A stretch of DNA of 64,000 nucleotides from Membranipora membranacea (Eukaryota > Bryozoa > Gymnolaemata > Cheilostomatida > Membraniporidae), in assembly GCA_914767715.1 (NCBI GenBank), contig OU612070.1:29316025-29380024 (forward strand), written 5' to 3'. Below the pieces are notes generated by a model that saw only the letters and a list, made by a program, of their open reading frames with translations, was not told the DNA's origin and did no database searches. Shown in pieces: positions 1-11,790 of this stretch. Positions within the stretch are counted from its first letter, which is position 1. Each line of letters starts with the position of its first letter. A program made the position numbers and the translations under genes.

Positions 1-349
1 TGTAAATTCATCTCTTCAAGCAACCAGACTTGTCTATTTCAATCATACTGGTGAATTCATCTTCCTTCACGATATTCAAAGCTGCTCAAATTGATACTTC
101 ACATTAGGGTATTGTCTCTTCGTTGTGTATGAGAAGGCGATCATGAACTTTATGATCAGAAATTATCTAGTCCATAATGTTCTAAATAGATATACCATTC
201 ATCCTTGTGTCCTTGCATTGCATTGCATTTTTTGGTCAGTTGATATTTGGATGGAGTGTATGATTGATACAGAAATGACATGACATATTATACTAATAAT
301 AATATTTATGTTTAAGGAGATGTTACCTGTGACTGTTCAAGTGGGATAG
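1..349. other. Upstream intronic or intergenic sequence
   Basis: AT-rich sequence with no recognisable coding segment or repeat. It is probably intron of the gene whose terminal exons begin at about 350, because that exon is preceded by an acceptor-like TAG at 347-349. Confidence 0.3.
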
Positions 350-1339
350 CCTGGAAGCCAGCAGGGGACGCCTACGAAAAGAGAGACCTGCGACCAAGAC
401 ACATCTTTGATGCAGGTACAGGTTTTAGCTATCTCATTATTCTCCCTATTCAAAGCTTGACTATTCACTGCTCATACCTGTCATTACATCACTGCTGCGT
501 TCGGCTGTTATGTTGCGTGATCACATATTTGGTTTTTTCACGTTGTGCCTCGATTGCTTCATCTTTTCTCACCTCCTGCCTTACTTCCACATTGTAAGGT
601 AAATTAAAATTTTATTGCAGATGCCTCTCAGTGGAGGAGGTTGGGTTGGTGAAACGGACGTAAGCACAGATCCGGAAGATTCTTACAAGGCTGCGTTGCC
701 AGGTGAAGAGTATTGGTTTGGTGAAGGTATGGTGTTTACTTGTTTTACTGACTTTGTGTGGTCAAGAGCGATGAACGCGTCTCCATATAGCTTAACTTCG
801 CTCAGCATTCACATGAGAGTCCTAGCCTCGACCACTGGGAGAGGTTCTTACCTCTACAGGTCACAACGAATGCAAAAGTAAAGAACGGGGTTATTTGCGC
901 GGGGATTTAACTACCTTGTTTTGGTCACTTTCACAAGATGTGGTGTTACATACCCAAGTAAAATACCAATAATACTCACTTATGGGATTTTTTTACATTG
1001 AACTGTTTGTGGAATCACTCTGATCTTTCTGTTCTAGGCCATTAATAGCGTTTTACTACTACCCGTAGAGTATTTGCAATGAATGGACTTCATCTGACCC
1101 ACTCAGTGCTGAGCTTGCTGTAAAGCACACAAATTATAGAAAAATGTTGATGAATATGTAAACTCACTAGTTGCCTTCCATTGAAAATTCTAAGAGAGGG
1201 CAACTCTGACACTTGATTTATATTTTCAAGTTGTGTTTAAAAATGTCTGCTAAGTTTCTACCCCATTTCAAACATGGATGTTGCTATTTTATTGCTTGTA
1301 GAAGGTGAACTGGGTGAAGATGGCATGAAGATGAAGTGA
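350..1339 (+). CDS. 3'-terminal exons of an unrecognised host gene
   Basis: Three exons join in one open frame: 350-415 (acceptor TAG, donor GTACAG), 621-726 (acceptor TTGCAG, donor GTATGG) and 1302-1339 (acceptor TTGTAG, stop TGA at 1337-1339). The phases agree: 0 between the first two, and one base carried into the last. The last 69 residues or so are hydrophilic, with the short stretches ETDVSTDPEDSY and GEEYWFGE and an acidic end finishing in GMKMK. No family is recognised. The real N-terminus lies left of the window. An AATAAA at 1779-1784 could be the polyadenylation signal. The first exon is the least certain, because its other two frames also contain plausible short open stretches. 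Confidence 0.5.
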
Positions 1340-1778
1340 AATCCGGATTTAAGTCGGTCATGAAAATGATGAGAATGGTATGATGCAATAGTTTCAGAGG
1401 GGTTGTTCTAATTATCATGATCAAAGATCATGAGACTTTTCTGTCTTTGGTAGTTTACTGCACTATTGGGGGTGATCCTTTCTTGATGCATGTTGGAGTC
1501 ATTTGCTATTTACTTACTCTTAAACTAATTGAGACTCTAATCTTCGAATTGGCTTATAATTTGCGCAAACTAATCGTCAAAATCAGAGTATGAAATCAAT
1601 GAACTCGGTAACTTTTATCATGGTGATATTTGAAAAAAATAATGGAGTTGACCATTGATTACACTGCCTGATTTTGACAAACTGTTTCAGCAAAAAAAAT
1701 GAGTGACAATTCTGAGATGAAAGCCTCAATTAGTTATCTTTGAGCTATACAGTGTTTAATGAGCACTCTAGACCTAAT

Positions 1779-1784
1779 AATAAA
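1779..1784 (+). promoter_or_regulatory. Possible polyadenylation signal AATAAA
   Basis: AATAAA lies about 440 bases after the TGA at 1337-1339. It is the first such hexamer noticed downstream of the terminal exon. Use is inferred from position only. Confidence 0.3.
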
Positions 1785-2091
1785 CTTTCAAAGGACACCG
1801 TATACAATAGTGAGGCAGGTTATTGAGGTTGCGGCATGCTATTGAATGGTGATCCAAGCTAACGCTCAATACAGTGTATATAGTGTTCTGTGTATGATGA
1901 GCACACATGTCCCTGCCCAGCAATAGTAGCTTAAGAAATTGTCTTTTCTTTTTACATGAAATAACGATTCCAATACAGTATGTGGGCAGGTTTTGAGCAT
2001 TTTTGTTTGAATTCTATAAATGTTAGTTACTCTCCTAAAGGATATAGACCATCCATTGTCTGTTCACTGATATTGTTGTCTCATTTTGCAG

Positions 2092-2169
2092 AAGAACCGG
2101 TCACCACTTCTTTGGAGTCCAACTGGAGATCTCGAAACTGCAACTGGACTACTGTTAACCCCCAAATGA
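2092..2169 (+). CDS. Possible terminal exon, unknown product
   Basis: A pyrimidine-rich tract ending TTTTGCAG (to 2091) is followed by an open stretch of 25 codons that ends in TGA at 2167-2169. It reads KNRSPLLWSPTGDLET at its start and LLLTPK at its end. It could be an alternative last exon of the gene ending at 1339, or part of a second transcript. A different frame across the same region is also open, so the call is weak. Confidence 0.25.
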   Translation, partial: KNRSPLLWSPTGDLETATGLLLTPK

Positions 2170-3664
2170 TAGTGTGCGCAATGGAAACATGATAAAACGC
2201 CACTGAATATTGTTGGTATGCTTTTATTGGCTGCAAAATATGGAAAATAATTCCTCCTGGGAGATAGATCACATATCTGTCTTACTGGTGCTCACGAACG
2301 ATAAGCACGTCTTGCTATAGCTAAACTTCACTAAGAATTCATGTGAGACTGACTGCTAGGAACAGGAGTGGAATGAATGCAATGATTAGTTTTACTTTCT
2401 CTTTCCTCATATTCATTCTCCATTTTCATTATCGGTGTTTTTAACATGTAACTGGTGACAACTTTACTAAACCTAACTGAAAAGTAGCAGACAACCACTA
2501 ATTTTCACCATCTTATTTGACTTATTTACCGTTACTTTGGCACTCAATTTTTTTTACCATGGTCTGTACTCCCGTCTTTTTCTATAAAAGACTGAAGCAT
2601 TGTGCTTTTATTATTTTATGTGAACTCTCAATCTAGTCAATCGTGAGCTTGAACTCATATTTCTGTTTTCATAGAGGTATTGAAATGTTATGGTTGTTTC
2701 TTGATTTATGTCTAGTTTTAACTCAGTTGCATCTATTATCGGCAAGGAAATACAATAAAATCATGTCTCCGTGAATGTGTGGCAAATTTTCTATCCCAAT
2801 AAAACAACATTACCAAAAAGCAAAAAGAAAATTGATTTGTAATGTAATCCTAACTGTTACACCTTTGTTGGCGTGGACGTGCACGTAAAGGCATGCATGT
2901 ATGGCGAGTGAAACTCATACACTGGGTGTGCAGGGTCTTCTTGCCTGTTAACATGGAGGCAGTACTCCTTACAAGCAAGGAAACAAAGAGATAAACTTAC
3001 TCCTTTCCACAAGTAGCGTAGCTAATGCATTGGGTACTTGTGATGCAGTAACTGACACCGTGTCTGTAAGATCACAAGTCATAATTTGTGCCAGGTGAAA
3101 AAATGAATGGCCCAACCCATCTAAAAGTCCTATTGCTTTACTAGTAGTACTTGAACACACTGATATGAGCTTAGGGGGTTCCTTTACCAACCCACAAGAG
3201 GGTAAGAATTGAAGAAAATCTTTTACCGGAGTTTCCCTCTCATTTCATTTTGCAAAAACTTCCTAGCAGTTGGAAACCTATGAAGACAATATAAGTACAA
3301 CCCACAAACTCAAAATATCTGCGCAATACTGAAACTAGCGGGTGCGCGGGGAAGCAGGGCGGGCCTGTAGTCTTTTCGCAACAGTTACAGAAGTGAACCT
3401 AAACTGTACAGGAGCAGAATTCTAATTTTCAACACATAAAGTCATCTTAAGTCTGCAGACTATCAGCTCTCATCTAATACACAGACTTGACCCAAATAGT
3501 GACTTTTTTTCAAGTTTTACTAAAACTGAGTGGAGCCATCAGCAATGAGGAAGTTCATTGCATCACGTTGGCTTCTGTCAACATCCTAACTGCACCAAGG
3601 AGTAACTCATTGAGTTTGACTGTACTACTCTACTCTACTGCATACTTTATTTTATGAAAAACAG
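2170..3664. other. No gene recognised
   Basis: AT-rich non-coding sequence. AATAAA-like hexamers occur near 2753 and 2799. Short open frames on the minus strand (for example about 2970-3190) have no recognisable motif and were not called. Confidence 0.3.
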
Positions 3665-3748
3665 TGCAAACTACTGCTGACTCGGAAGACACCCAAGAAT
3701 ATCCTGAGTTGAGAAGCTTACAAAAGGATCAAGCACAGCTAATTATTT
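3665..3748 (+). CDS. Possible internal exon, unknown product
   Basis: The segment lies between an AAAACAG acceptor and a strong GTGAGT donor at 3749. One frame is open throughout and reads QTTADSEDTQEYPE, then RSLQKDQAQL, a hydrophilic coding-like composition. No partner exon could be joined with confidence. The tandem array at 3762 begins 13 bases after the exon end, so it would lie inside the following intron. Confidence 0.35.
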
Positions 3749-3761
3749 GTGAGTACATCAT

Positions 3762-4477
3762 ATTGTGTATAGACTAGCTAGGTATACCGTGTTTGCTCTG
3801 TTAGTTGGTGGTCTGTGGCTGACTGCACTGCGCCTACCCTATTGTGTATAGACTAGCTAGGTATACCGTGTTTGCTCTGTTAGTTGCTCTGTTAGTTGGT
3901 GGTCTGGGGCTGACTGCACTGCGCCTACCCTATTGTGTATAGACTAGCTAGGTATACCGTGTTTGCTCTGTTAGTTGCTCTGTTAGTTGGTGGTCTGGGG
4001 CTGACTGCACTGCGCCTACCCTATTGTGTATAGACTAGCTAGGTATACCGTGTTTGCTCTGTTAGTTGCTCTGTTAGTTGGTGGTCTGGGGCTGACTGCA
4101 CTGCGCCTACCCTATTGTGTATAGACTAGCTAGGTATACCGTGTTTGCTCTGTTAGTTGCTCTGTTAGTTGGTGGTCTGGGGCTGACTGCACTGCGCCTA
4201 CCCTATTGTGTATAGACTAGCTAGGTATACCGTGTTTGCTCTGTTAGTTGCTCTGTTAGTTGGTGGTCTGGGGCTGACTGCACTGCGCCTACCCTATTGT
4301 GTATAGACTAGCTAGGTATACCGTGTTTGCTCTGTTAGTTGCTCTGTTAGTTGGTGGTCTGGGGCTGACTGCACTGCGCCTACCCTATTGTGTATAGACT
4401 AGCTAGGTATACCGTGTTTGCTCTGTTAGTTGCTCTGTTAGTTGGTGGTCTGGGGCTGACTGCACTGCGCCTACCCT
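3762..4477. repeat. Tandem array, eight units of about 91 bp
   Basis: Units begin at 3762, 3841, 3932, 4023, 4114, 4205, 4296 and 4387 with ATTGTGTATAGACTAGCTAG and end with CTGCGCCTACCCT. The first unit is 79 bp because it has a single copy of the internal 12-mer GCTCTGTTAGTT; the other seven have two copies and are 91 bp. The later units are nearly identical, which points to recent amplification or gene conversion. Confidence 0.95.
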
Positions 4478-4829
4478 ATTGCCCGCTGGCCCTGTTAAAG
4501 GTTGGGGGATATGACTAATACCATTATGAGTTCAGGTGAAATCACAAGTCAAAAACTAGAGGTACTAATGACAAAGGATTAGACATTGACTGAATGTGGA
4601 ATACTTTAAAAATGGTATACTTTAAACTGCTTTCAAAAATATTGCACACAAGACAAGATCTAGAAACCACAATTTCTGGATTACAGCCGAGACCAAGTGG
4701 AACATCAACTGTCGTAAATGCTGGTATGCAGTTTGAGGTTGTACCCTGATTTTTTACGATACTTACTGATATGACTCCTAAAATAAATGATGCAAGAGTC
4801 TAATTGACCGTGACTACAATTACTGCACA
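4478..4829. other. Spacer between tandem array and LINE remnant
   Basis: No gene seen. The first bases (ATTGCCCGCTGG) resemble the terminal repeat of the element ending at 61333, but the match is short. Confidence 0.25.
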
Positions 4830-5470
4830 AACAACCATATTTGTGATCGACTGGACTCAGGAGACACAAAAACACTATATACATTCATTTCCAACCAGAA
4901 GGATACATCTAATAACATTGAACAGCTGGATGGTTGTAGTTCGGACTCAGTTGATATTGCTGAATTTTTCGCTGATGCTTTCGTCCCAGTTTTCTCCACA
5001 GATAATGCTATCACACCTCCTTATTCAATTCCCCCCTGACCCGTCCGAGTCTGTGATGTTTGAAAGTCATGGTGTGCTGTAACAACTCCAATCCCTGGAC
5101 ACCTGTAAAAGTACTGGTCCTGACCTCCTCTCACAGGTCCTTCTCAAATTCCTAGCCCCTCACATCTACCTCACACTTACCATTATTTTCCAATACTCAT
5201 ACAACCAACATATAGTACCCAGAGATTGGCGCACCGCTCATGTAGTCCCTTTATTTAACAAAGGCAAAAAACACACCCATTAAATTATCGTCCAAATTCA
5301 CTTACCTCCATTGTATGTAAATTGTTGGAACATGTAATAGCTCCTAACATCCGCGCACACTTGGGTCAGCACAGCCTGCTCTACAAACATCGGCATTGGT
5401 TTCCTTCCGGCCCACGGTTGGGATACACAGCTTCTCAACACCATGACTGACTTAATTGAAAATTTGATAA
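4830..5470 (+). pseudogene. Decayed LINE fragment (linker and N-terminal reverse transcriptase)
   Basis: Broken reading frames on the plus strand keep hallmarks of a CR1/Jockey-like ORF2. A stretch reads SVDIAEFFADAFVPVFSTDN, as found just before the reverse transcriptase. Downstream are a TGPD motif and a block reading RDWRTAHVVPLF, then NYRP near 5280. Stops and frame changes occur throughout, and the catalytic YxDD region is absent. This is an old, truncated copy with no expected function. Confidence 0.7.
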
Positions 5471-5596
5471 CGACATACCCCTAGATATTATTTTCCAAAA
5501 GCTTTGGGCGTTGTATCACACGCCACTCAGTTCATTAAAAGTATTGGCTGATTTTGGTGATTATCTCCTCCTGACCAAACTTTGAACTTCACTCTA

Positions 5597-6196
5597 GGGA
5601 AGTGTATTCATCATGGGTGATCTAAACCCACATATAATTATGTATTATACCAATATAAACCCAATGAGCCACAATAATATTAAAAAAATTATTATTTCTC
5701 AAAGAAATCTACAAAAAACAGCCGCTACTAACAAAGTAATGTATTGCACACCTACTTCCAATAGTCCGATTACTTCCAAATTTCTTTTGGTTATCCAGAA
5801 TAGGGCTGTCCAGATATGCCGATTTTTGCATCATTGTAAGTTGCATGCAAGCAAAATATGTTATGTATATCTGCTTTTTGAAATTATGCCTGATGTGTGC
5901 TTACGATTGCGCAATACACCAGAGACCTTAGTCTTTGATATACTCTCTTTGTCTAAACAAAGCCTCTTCTATAACAAGCTTTCAATTCAATCGATGTATG
6001 AGGAACAATAATCCTATGTCCCCAAAGCAACAAGTACAATTATAATCTGCTACTGGTAGCCTAATACCGTGATTACCAAAGATTATAAATTGTTAATACT
6101 ACATTTTACAAAATATTCTGATCATGAATTAAATGATTCGAATTTAGTAATTTAGCAGGAAATCTCATCATTCAACATCAAATGTGGAAATAAGTC
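5597..6196 (+). repeat. Dispersed repeat copy A (inverted partner at 40066-40713)
   Basis: Read as its reverse complement, this segment matches 40066-40713 over about 600 bp. It begins at TCATGGGTGATCTAAACCC and ends in TCATCATTCAACATCAAATG. The two copies differ by many substitutions and small indels. A 132-codon open frame at 5613-6011 lies inside but is not conserved in the other copy, so it is probably chance. No terminal repeats or TSD were found; the family is unknown. Confidence 0.75.
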
Positions 6197-6204
6197 TTAT
6201 GCTC

Positions 6205-6940
6205 AGTTTATACATCAGATCAGATAGATTAGATTTATTGGTTACACAACATCAATGATGAGGTAAAACTAGTGTGGCCTGAAGGCTGCGTCATTTAAAA
6301 TGCGAATACTGTTCGGCACAAAGCTGTTAAAAAAGCGTACAGTTCGCGATTTGCTACAAATAAGATAGTTCCTATGGCTCACATAACAGTGGTTTAAAAT
6401 ATGATCTGGGTCTCTATAAAAATCTGCTGCAGTTCTAAAAATGCGTTGAGTGACTAGTTCCTTAATATCACAGTTGAATTTAGCACGGGTAAAAGGTTTG
6501 AGCAGCATGTTACGTTCACCTTCGGTACATGAATAAAACCATAGCTCAGCATTGTACATAAGAATAGGTAAGATCAGAGTCTGGATAAAATGCTGACACT
6601 GCTCATAGGACGGATTAAATGATTTAAATTTGAAACAAGCATAAAATCTGCTTTTAAATTTCTTATAAATAGCATCAGAGTTATTATGCCATTTGAGATC
6701 ATCGCTAAAAATAGTACCTAGGTATGTAAAATCACATACCTTTTCGATCTCTTGAATACCAATAAAAACAGAAGAAGTCACAGTGTGGGTTCTGCTAAAA
6801 TCAAGGACCATCTCTTTGGTTTTATCTGTGTTTAAAATGAGATTGCTCTCTATACACCAGGTAGAAAAATTATTTATAGCAATAAAATAAGACTGATCTG
6901 ATTCCTTATGTTTTAAAAGGCCATATTTATAGTTCCTTTA
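6205..6940 (-). pseudogene. 5'-truncated LINE, C-terminal end of reverse transcriptase ORF
   Basis: The minus strand encodes the region after the catalytic core of a LINE reverse transcriptase. It reads WCIESNLILNTDKTKEMVL, then the typical block FTYLGTIFSDDLKWHN, then AELWFYSC and FFNSFVPNSIRILND before the stop near 6269. The frame is open from about 6938. The 3' end has AATAAA on the minus strand (near 6235) followed by short TAGA-type repeats. The catalytic YxDD part is missing, so this is a dead 5'-truncated insert. Its C-terminus resembles that of the LINE at 18895-21640 (FFxSFVPxSIRxLN), so they probably share a clade. Confidence 0.85.
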
Positions 6941-6950
6941 TGGTTTATAG

Positions 6951-7350
6951 CATCAAATTAACTCACCCGAATTAGGGTTAATTAGGGGTCTAATTTGGGT
7001 GCACTAAATGTCTAATTCGAGTGTCAGGTGACCACTCGTATATTCGACAGTGAGTGATGAATATTTGACAATTTGACAGTTAATACGAGACCGTGTACAC
7101 TGTCGAATTATTCAGCGGATATTACATTTACATATAAAATGGCTGTTCATGAGTATCCTCTAGGATTTGTCATTTAATCTATCACCGATTCAAAGTGCCA
7201 AATTAGCACCTGAATTAAATTTGTGACGCCGAATTAAGCCATGAATTAAGCAATTCGGGTTGTAATTCAGGCAGCATTTTGGCAAATTCGGGTGACTCTA
7301 ATAATGCGGGATTTTGAAAGAATGAAGTTAATTCGGGTCTTAATTTGATG
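6951..7350. mobile_element. MITE of about 400 bp with repeated AATTCGGGT motifs
   Basis: The left end CATCAAATTAA and right end TTAATTTGATG are perfect inverted repeats. Similarity continues inward through ACCCGAATTA and outward through a GTTTATA-like sequence. Inside, AATTCGGG or its complement occurs repeatedly near both ends (about 6968, 7253, 7285, 7330). There is no coding capacity. A TSD of TATA is possible but not clean on the left. Confidence 0.6.
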
Positions 7351-7365
7351 TATAAACTGGGCATT

Positions 7366-8225
7366 AGGCACAAATGGTCTTGATTGGTTTCCCCATCTTA
7401 TTTCAATGATTAATATCTCAACAAAATTTTTATTCATGTGTAGTTTAGTTGTAATTTCATGTATATATAGGTTTTTTCACCTTTGTCAAACATCTGATCG
7501 TCCAGAAAGTGCTTGAGTTTTATACTATTCAATCGACTTGCTCCACGACCAGTAGAGCCTCCTGAGTCAAGCTACTAGAAGTGCATGGCAAGCTAGTGCA
7601 ACCATGATGTGAATGGCTATTATTATTACTATAATCTCACATGACACATGCCTCCAAAATATGCTGACTCTGTGGGTTCGGAAAGATCTTCCTTGTAATT
7701 TTGTGATGGCTTATTTAGTCAACACAAATGGGTATGAATATTTCAATTTAGAAATTGTGGTTAAAATAGATTATAATTTATTAGCTTCGATTGTTTGATG
7801 CAGAAAGCGTGCTATCAAGAATAAGATGGATTTAAGAGTTGGTGACATACGTTAAGAGTGTCAGTCGCACACCGCGCATGCGTTGGAGGTCATGGGTTTG
7901 GTTAGCCCCGAGGGCTTGTCAATTGGGATGCATGGGTTTCTCTTTGATTACAGATTATAGCAAGAAGCTGATCTATGAGTACTGAATTGCAATCTAACTA
8001 TTATGATAAATGGAAGGTTACCAAAATATGTGTATATCTTGTTACTGAGCATACGGATTCATAAGTTAAAATTGAGATAGGAGCCGGAAAGTGTTTAACA
8101 CTGGGTAATTCATTATGCTAGCAATATCAATTGGAAGCAGAGGCTGTACACACAACATTCCTCTCATAGAGTGTTATCATGTATTGCTATTCATAATAAA
8201 ATAAATGTGTGGCTAATTTAAATTG
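7366..8225 (+). repeat. Dispersed 0.9-kb repeat copy A with a tRNA-like head
   Basis: The whole segment matches 27180-28400 in reverse complement, apart from a 404-bp transposon inserted in that copy. Within it, around 7855-7920, is a tRNA-like stretch with a GTCAGTCGC box followed by GGGTTTGGTTAG, suggesting a SINE-type internal promoter. The copies are diverged by many substitutions. The small open frame at 7613-7798 is not preserved and is not called. Confidence 0.75.
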
Positions 8226-8773
8226 TTTTTAAAAACAGGCCCATGAGCTATTGTTTGGTGACAAGATTAAGTCAATATAATCTCATAATTGTGTTGGTTT
8301 GTGATGGTTTGTGTTGTCGCAATGTCTCTCTGTTTATGTCATAAAATAAAATGATTTACTACGTAGTGCTCTCATATTTACAGGTAGGCATACTAGTAGT
8401 GATTGCTTATTTATTTATTTATAGAGGCTTACAAAAGGATGGCTAATAATTTAGGTTAGCACAATACAATTTTGAATATTATCATGGGCTAAGGCCCCTG
8501 TAACTCCTTGCTCTCTGTATGGCATCACAGCCATTAACACAATGAGCAATATTCTCATGACAGTAGATACCATTGTAAAAACCTTTCATACTGTGATTCA
8601 TCTGGATACCCAACTAACCATATTGACTTTAAGCTGTTGATGGCATATGGCCGAGGAGCTATTGGTGACTGCATTTGGAAAATTTCGAACTCAAAACAAA
8701 ATCCCTCCCCTGCCTTCTCTTGTCTTCACCTGATTGATTTGATTGATTTATTACATATCACAGACAATAATAC
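8226..8773. other. Retroposon tail remnants, no gene
   Basis: There is a TTATTTATTTATTTATAG run near 8406, and a TTGATTTGATTGATTTATT run near 8735. They read on the minus strand as TAAA-rich tails, which suggests ends of old minus-strand retroposons. Confidence 0.35.
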
Positions 8774-10800
8774 CAGGGCTCTCAACCACTCAGGTTTAGC
8801 CCGAGTTACTCAGATTTTTGGGTTCAACTCAGGCTTCTGGGGGGATTTTAGAATGTATGCTAAAAACTCAGATTTTGCTTGTTGGCAGAGATGAATAATA
8901 TATAAACAATGCTAAATGTTGCCTTACAATAATTTATGTCATATTATTAATAAATGATCAGGTATTAGATTCTAGTCGGATAAGCTATGCTCTCACTGCG
9001 CTGCCTAATCAAGTCATTTATGTGAAATTGATATGGCTAAATTCCAATTTGCATTTGAGAATGCTTTCAAAATTTAGCTTGTAATGAACTTGACATGATT
9101 GAATGAATCTAGTCTTTAATCTGAATATCAACACATTACACCCCAACTTGCGTTTCTGTCAAAGCATCTCGGTTCAGACTGAGATGACATGCATATTTGA
9201 TCACAGGGTCAACACTGCTTGATGTTTTAAGCAGATAGTTGGACATTTATGTCATTGGAAGGTGGCAAAATAATGCGCTTTCCCAGGAAAGTCTTATCTG
9301 CTTGTTTAATAGCCGATAGATTGACTTTCAGCTTGGTAGCGTCTTAATATTGAGAAGCCATGTTCTCGGGCATTACTAATAATATCCAAAGTGACCGTAT
9401 CTAAATTATTTTTTGGTGTGGATAGTTGTGACAGCCCATTGAAATAATTAATTAATTGGTGACAAGGAATTCGCAACTGCATTGTCAATATGTTCAAGTG
9501 GTGTTTTCTGATGGTTGTAGACAGCAGCTCAGGATTGGTTTGCTTGTTGTTGAAGTCGCTTTCTTTATTTATTGCGTTTGCCTCTTATTGTGTACTCTAT
9601 TCTAGATCACATTGCTAATTTTTGGCAGAGATGAATAATAAAGATAACATCAAACTTTTGCATGAGAATTATGTGTGGTATTTGTTGTGGGTATTTGATT
9701 TCATTTGTGATAAGCTCTGCTCTTACTGCACTGCCAATCCCAGTGATTTGCTAAATAGATCATTATGGCTAAATAGAAATTTGAATTTAAGGAATGTTAA
9801 AAAAGTGAATATGCGGGTGAACCGGATAGATCCAGGCAACATCAAACTTTTGCATGAGAATAATGTGTGGTTTTTGTTGTGGGTATTTGATTTCATTTGT
9901 GATAAGCTATGCTCTTATTGCACCGCCAATCCCAGTGATTTGCAAATAGATTATTATGGCTAAATAGAAATTTGAATTTTAGGAATGTTAAAAAAGTCAT
10001 TTTGCAGGTGAACTGGATAAATCCAGGCAATGATTTCAATAGCATCACATTACATCAATTGTATGCCTTTCTACCCTGGCGGCTCGATTCGTCAGCCTTT
10101 AAATCAATATTTTTACAAACATATTTTTACATCATGGGGATTCATTTTCACCTGCGGCGATGGCCTTGCTTAGTCCATATGAATTGGTTCATCTGGATCA
10201 AATCTTAAATTATTTACGATTTTATGTTTACACGAAATGCTCTAGGTTTTTATTGATTTACTTGCTATCACAAACATGAAATGTTGCGAGAAAAGGATGC
10301 ATATACTTTGTCATTAAAGGAGCTTGCTACTAATGTATGGAACATGCATTTGAGGGCATCGCTCTAGAAAATTTTGTATGATGTGATGCTCATCAGCAAA
10401 ACAGCACAATAATATCGAGGTCGCCTACGTCAAGCCTCAAATTCTTGGCAACATTAAAAACCTTTCTTAGTAATTTAATTTTTGTCTATGGTACATATGC
10501 TCGTGTGCGAAACAGGCAGACAATACATCAAGAGGGAAACTACAAAACTTTTGAACTTCATGGAAGCTAATGGGTTTGTACTTAGATGCAACATACATTC
10601 TTTGACTTGCTTTGCCAGCTATTCTTTGCACATAATCTTCAAATCTCAGGTATTTCACGCGACAACATTTCGGTGCCATCTCAGACGTACCCTCAGCTGT
10701 TTATGCTCAGGGCATTTTACACCTTTAAAATACCACTATGGGACATATATCAAAACATATCAAAACTCAGGTTTCGAATCCTCCCAGGTTGAGAGCCCTG
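8774..10800. mobile_element. Old hAT-like non-autonomous element (candidate)
   Basis: The ends carry a perfect 14-bp inverted repeat: CAGGGCTCTCAACC at 8774 and its complement ending at 10800, with weaker similarity further in. CAGGG-type ends are characteristic of hAT transposons. No transposase is recognisable inside. The flanking 8-mers (AATAATAC and ATATTACA) do not match cleanly, so the TSD is lost or the boundary is wrong. The interior has internally repeated 190-bp units. Confidence 0.4.
9646..10029. repeat. Tandem duplication, two units of 192 bp, plus a diverged third
   Basis: AACATCAAACTTTTGCATGA starts at 9646 and again at 9838. The two units stay closely similar to the end at about 10029. 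A more diverged relative lies at about 8880-9070, sharing TTGGCAGAGATGAATAATA and GATAAGCTATGCTCTCAC. The duplication keeps an open frame at 9622-9963 by chance; the translation has no known motif. Confidence 0.85.
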
Positions 10801-11639
10801 ATATTACATAATCAAATAGTAACTAGAAACCAGAAGTATTTTATATCTGATATAATATGCCTTCATTATAACAATACTACTACTATTAAGGCTTCTTTGA
10901 GGGAAGGATTTGGGATTTTAACGTGACATTTATTTTCGCACAAATCAGAAGCACTGCCCAATCTATTCTTAAAAATTTTACTTGAAAGACAGTAATTTAT
11001 GTTTGAAACAACCCTAATAATCTTCAATAATTTTTAATTGACATTGTTTCCTCAATCAATCCTTGTTTAAAATGTGATAGTGTCAGGCCTTCTTGTGTAT
11101 TTCTTAGGATTGAAATATTTCATAACTGTTTGATGGGTATCCCTGGCTTAAATGTAATTCATATCACTGGGTAAGGTCGGTTGACACAAGTACCAGTAGA
11201 TGAATTATGCGACCTCATTTAATCCCCCACTCAAAAACTTTGACCCCATCCAGCAAAAATTAGAACCAGTAGTATTGAATTTGGATCGGAAATAGTAAAC
11301 CAAATATCTATCACTACCTATTCTCTTGCTATCTTGCAGCTATCTTACGGAGAGTTGTTTAATCAGATTGACACAATTGATTGTTCTGCTTGGTGCTTGG
11401 AGTTTGAAATAAAACTTGTATACAGGGAGAACTTGTATGCTGGTATAATTTCTGATATTGGAGATATTCAATTTTGATCCTAGATTCTTCTTCTGTAATG
11501 AATTCTCTCATTTAAGTTTGTATGTTTACCTGGATACAAGGACGGGATATGATAAATTAGGCAAAGTGGGATAACTTCTAATTTATAACAAGTACGGCAT
11601 TGTATGAAAATGAGAAGATAACTCTACAGCAACTTGAAG
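10801..11639. other. No gene recognised
   Basis: AT-rich sequence with no coding motif or clear repeat. Confidence 0.3.
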
Positions 11640-11765
11640 CCAAAATACTTTTAATGAACTGAGCAAACTATTCACAAAACATCTATCGTTTGGCATCCAC
11701 CCCGACACTATCAATTGGATTGCCTCATGGCTAGGTAATCGAAACCTTGCCGTTACTGTTAACTG
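11640..11765 (+). pseudogene. Short LINE reverse transcriptase remnant
   Basis: One plus-strand frame reads LSKLFTKHLSFGIHPDTINW followed by SWLGNR, the block typical of LINE reverse transcriptases between the first catalytic aspartate and the PQG motif. Only about 40 codons survive. A run of C residues starts immediately downstream, at about 11769. Confidence 0.6.
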
Positions 11766-11768
11766 TTA

Positions 11769-11790
11769 ACCCCCCCCCCCCCCACCCCCT
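11769..11790. repeat. Poly-C tract
   Basis: An uninterrupted run of about 15 C residues followed by ACCCC. It may be a length-variable site. Confidence 0.9.

Noticed and set aside
5613-6011. 132-codon ORF
   Set aside because: It lies in a dispersed repeat; the other copy (40066-40713) does not preserve the frame.
9622-9963. 113-codon ORF with an internal repeat
   Set aside because: It is produced by the 192-bp tandem duplication and has no known domain.
8766-10808. 8-bp target-site duplication for the hAT-like element
   Set aside because: The flanking 8-mers AATAATAC and ATATTACA do not match well enough.
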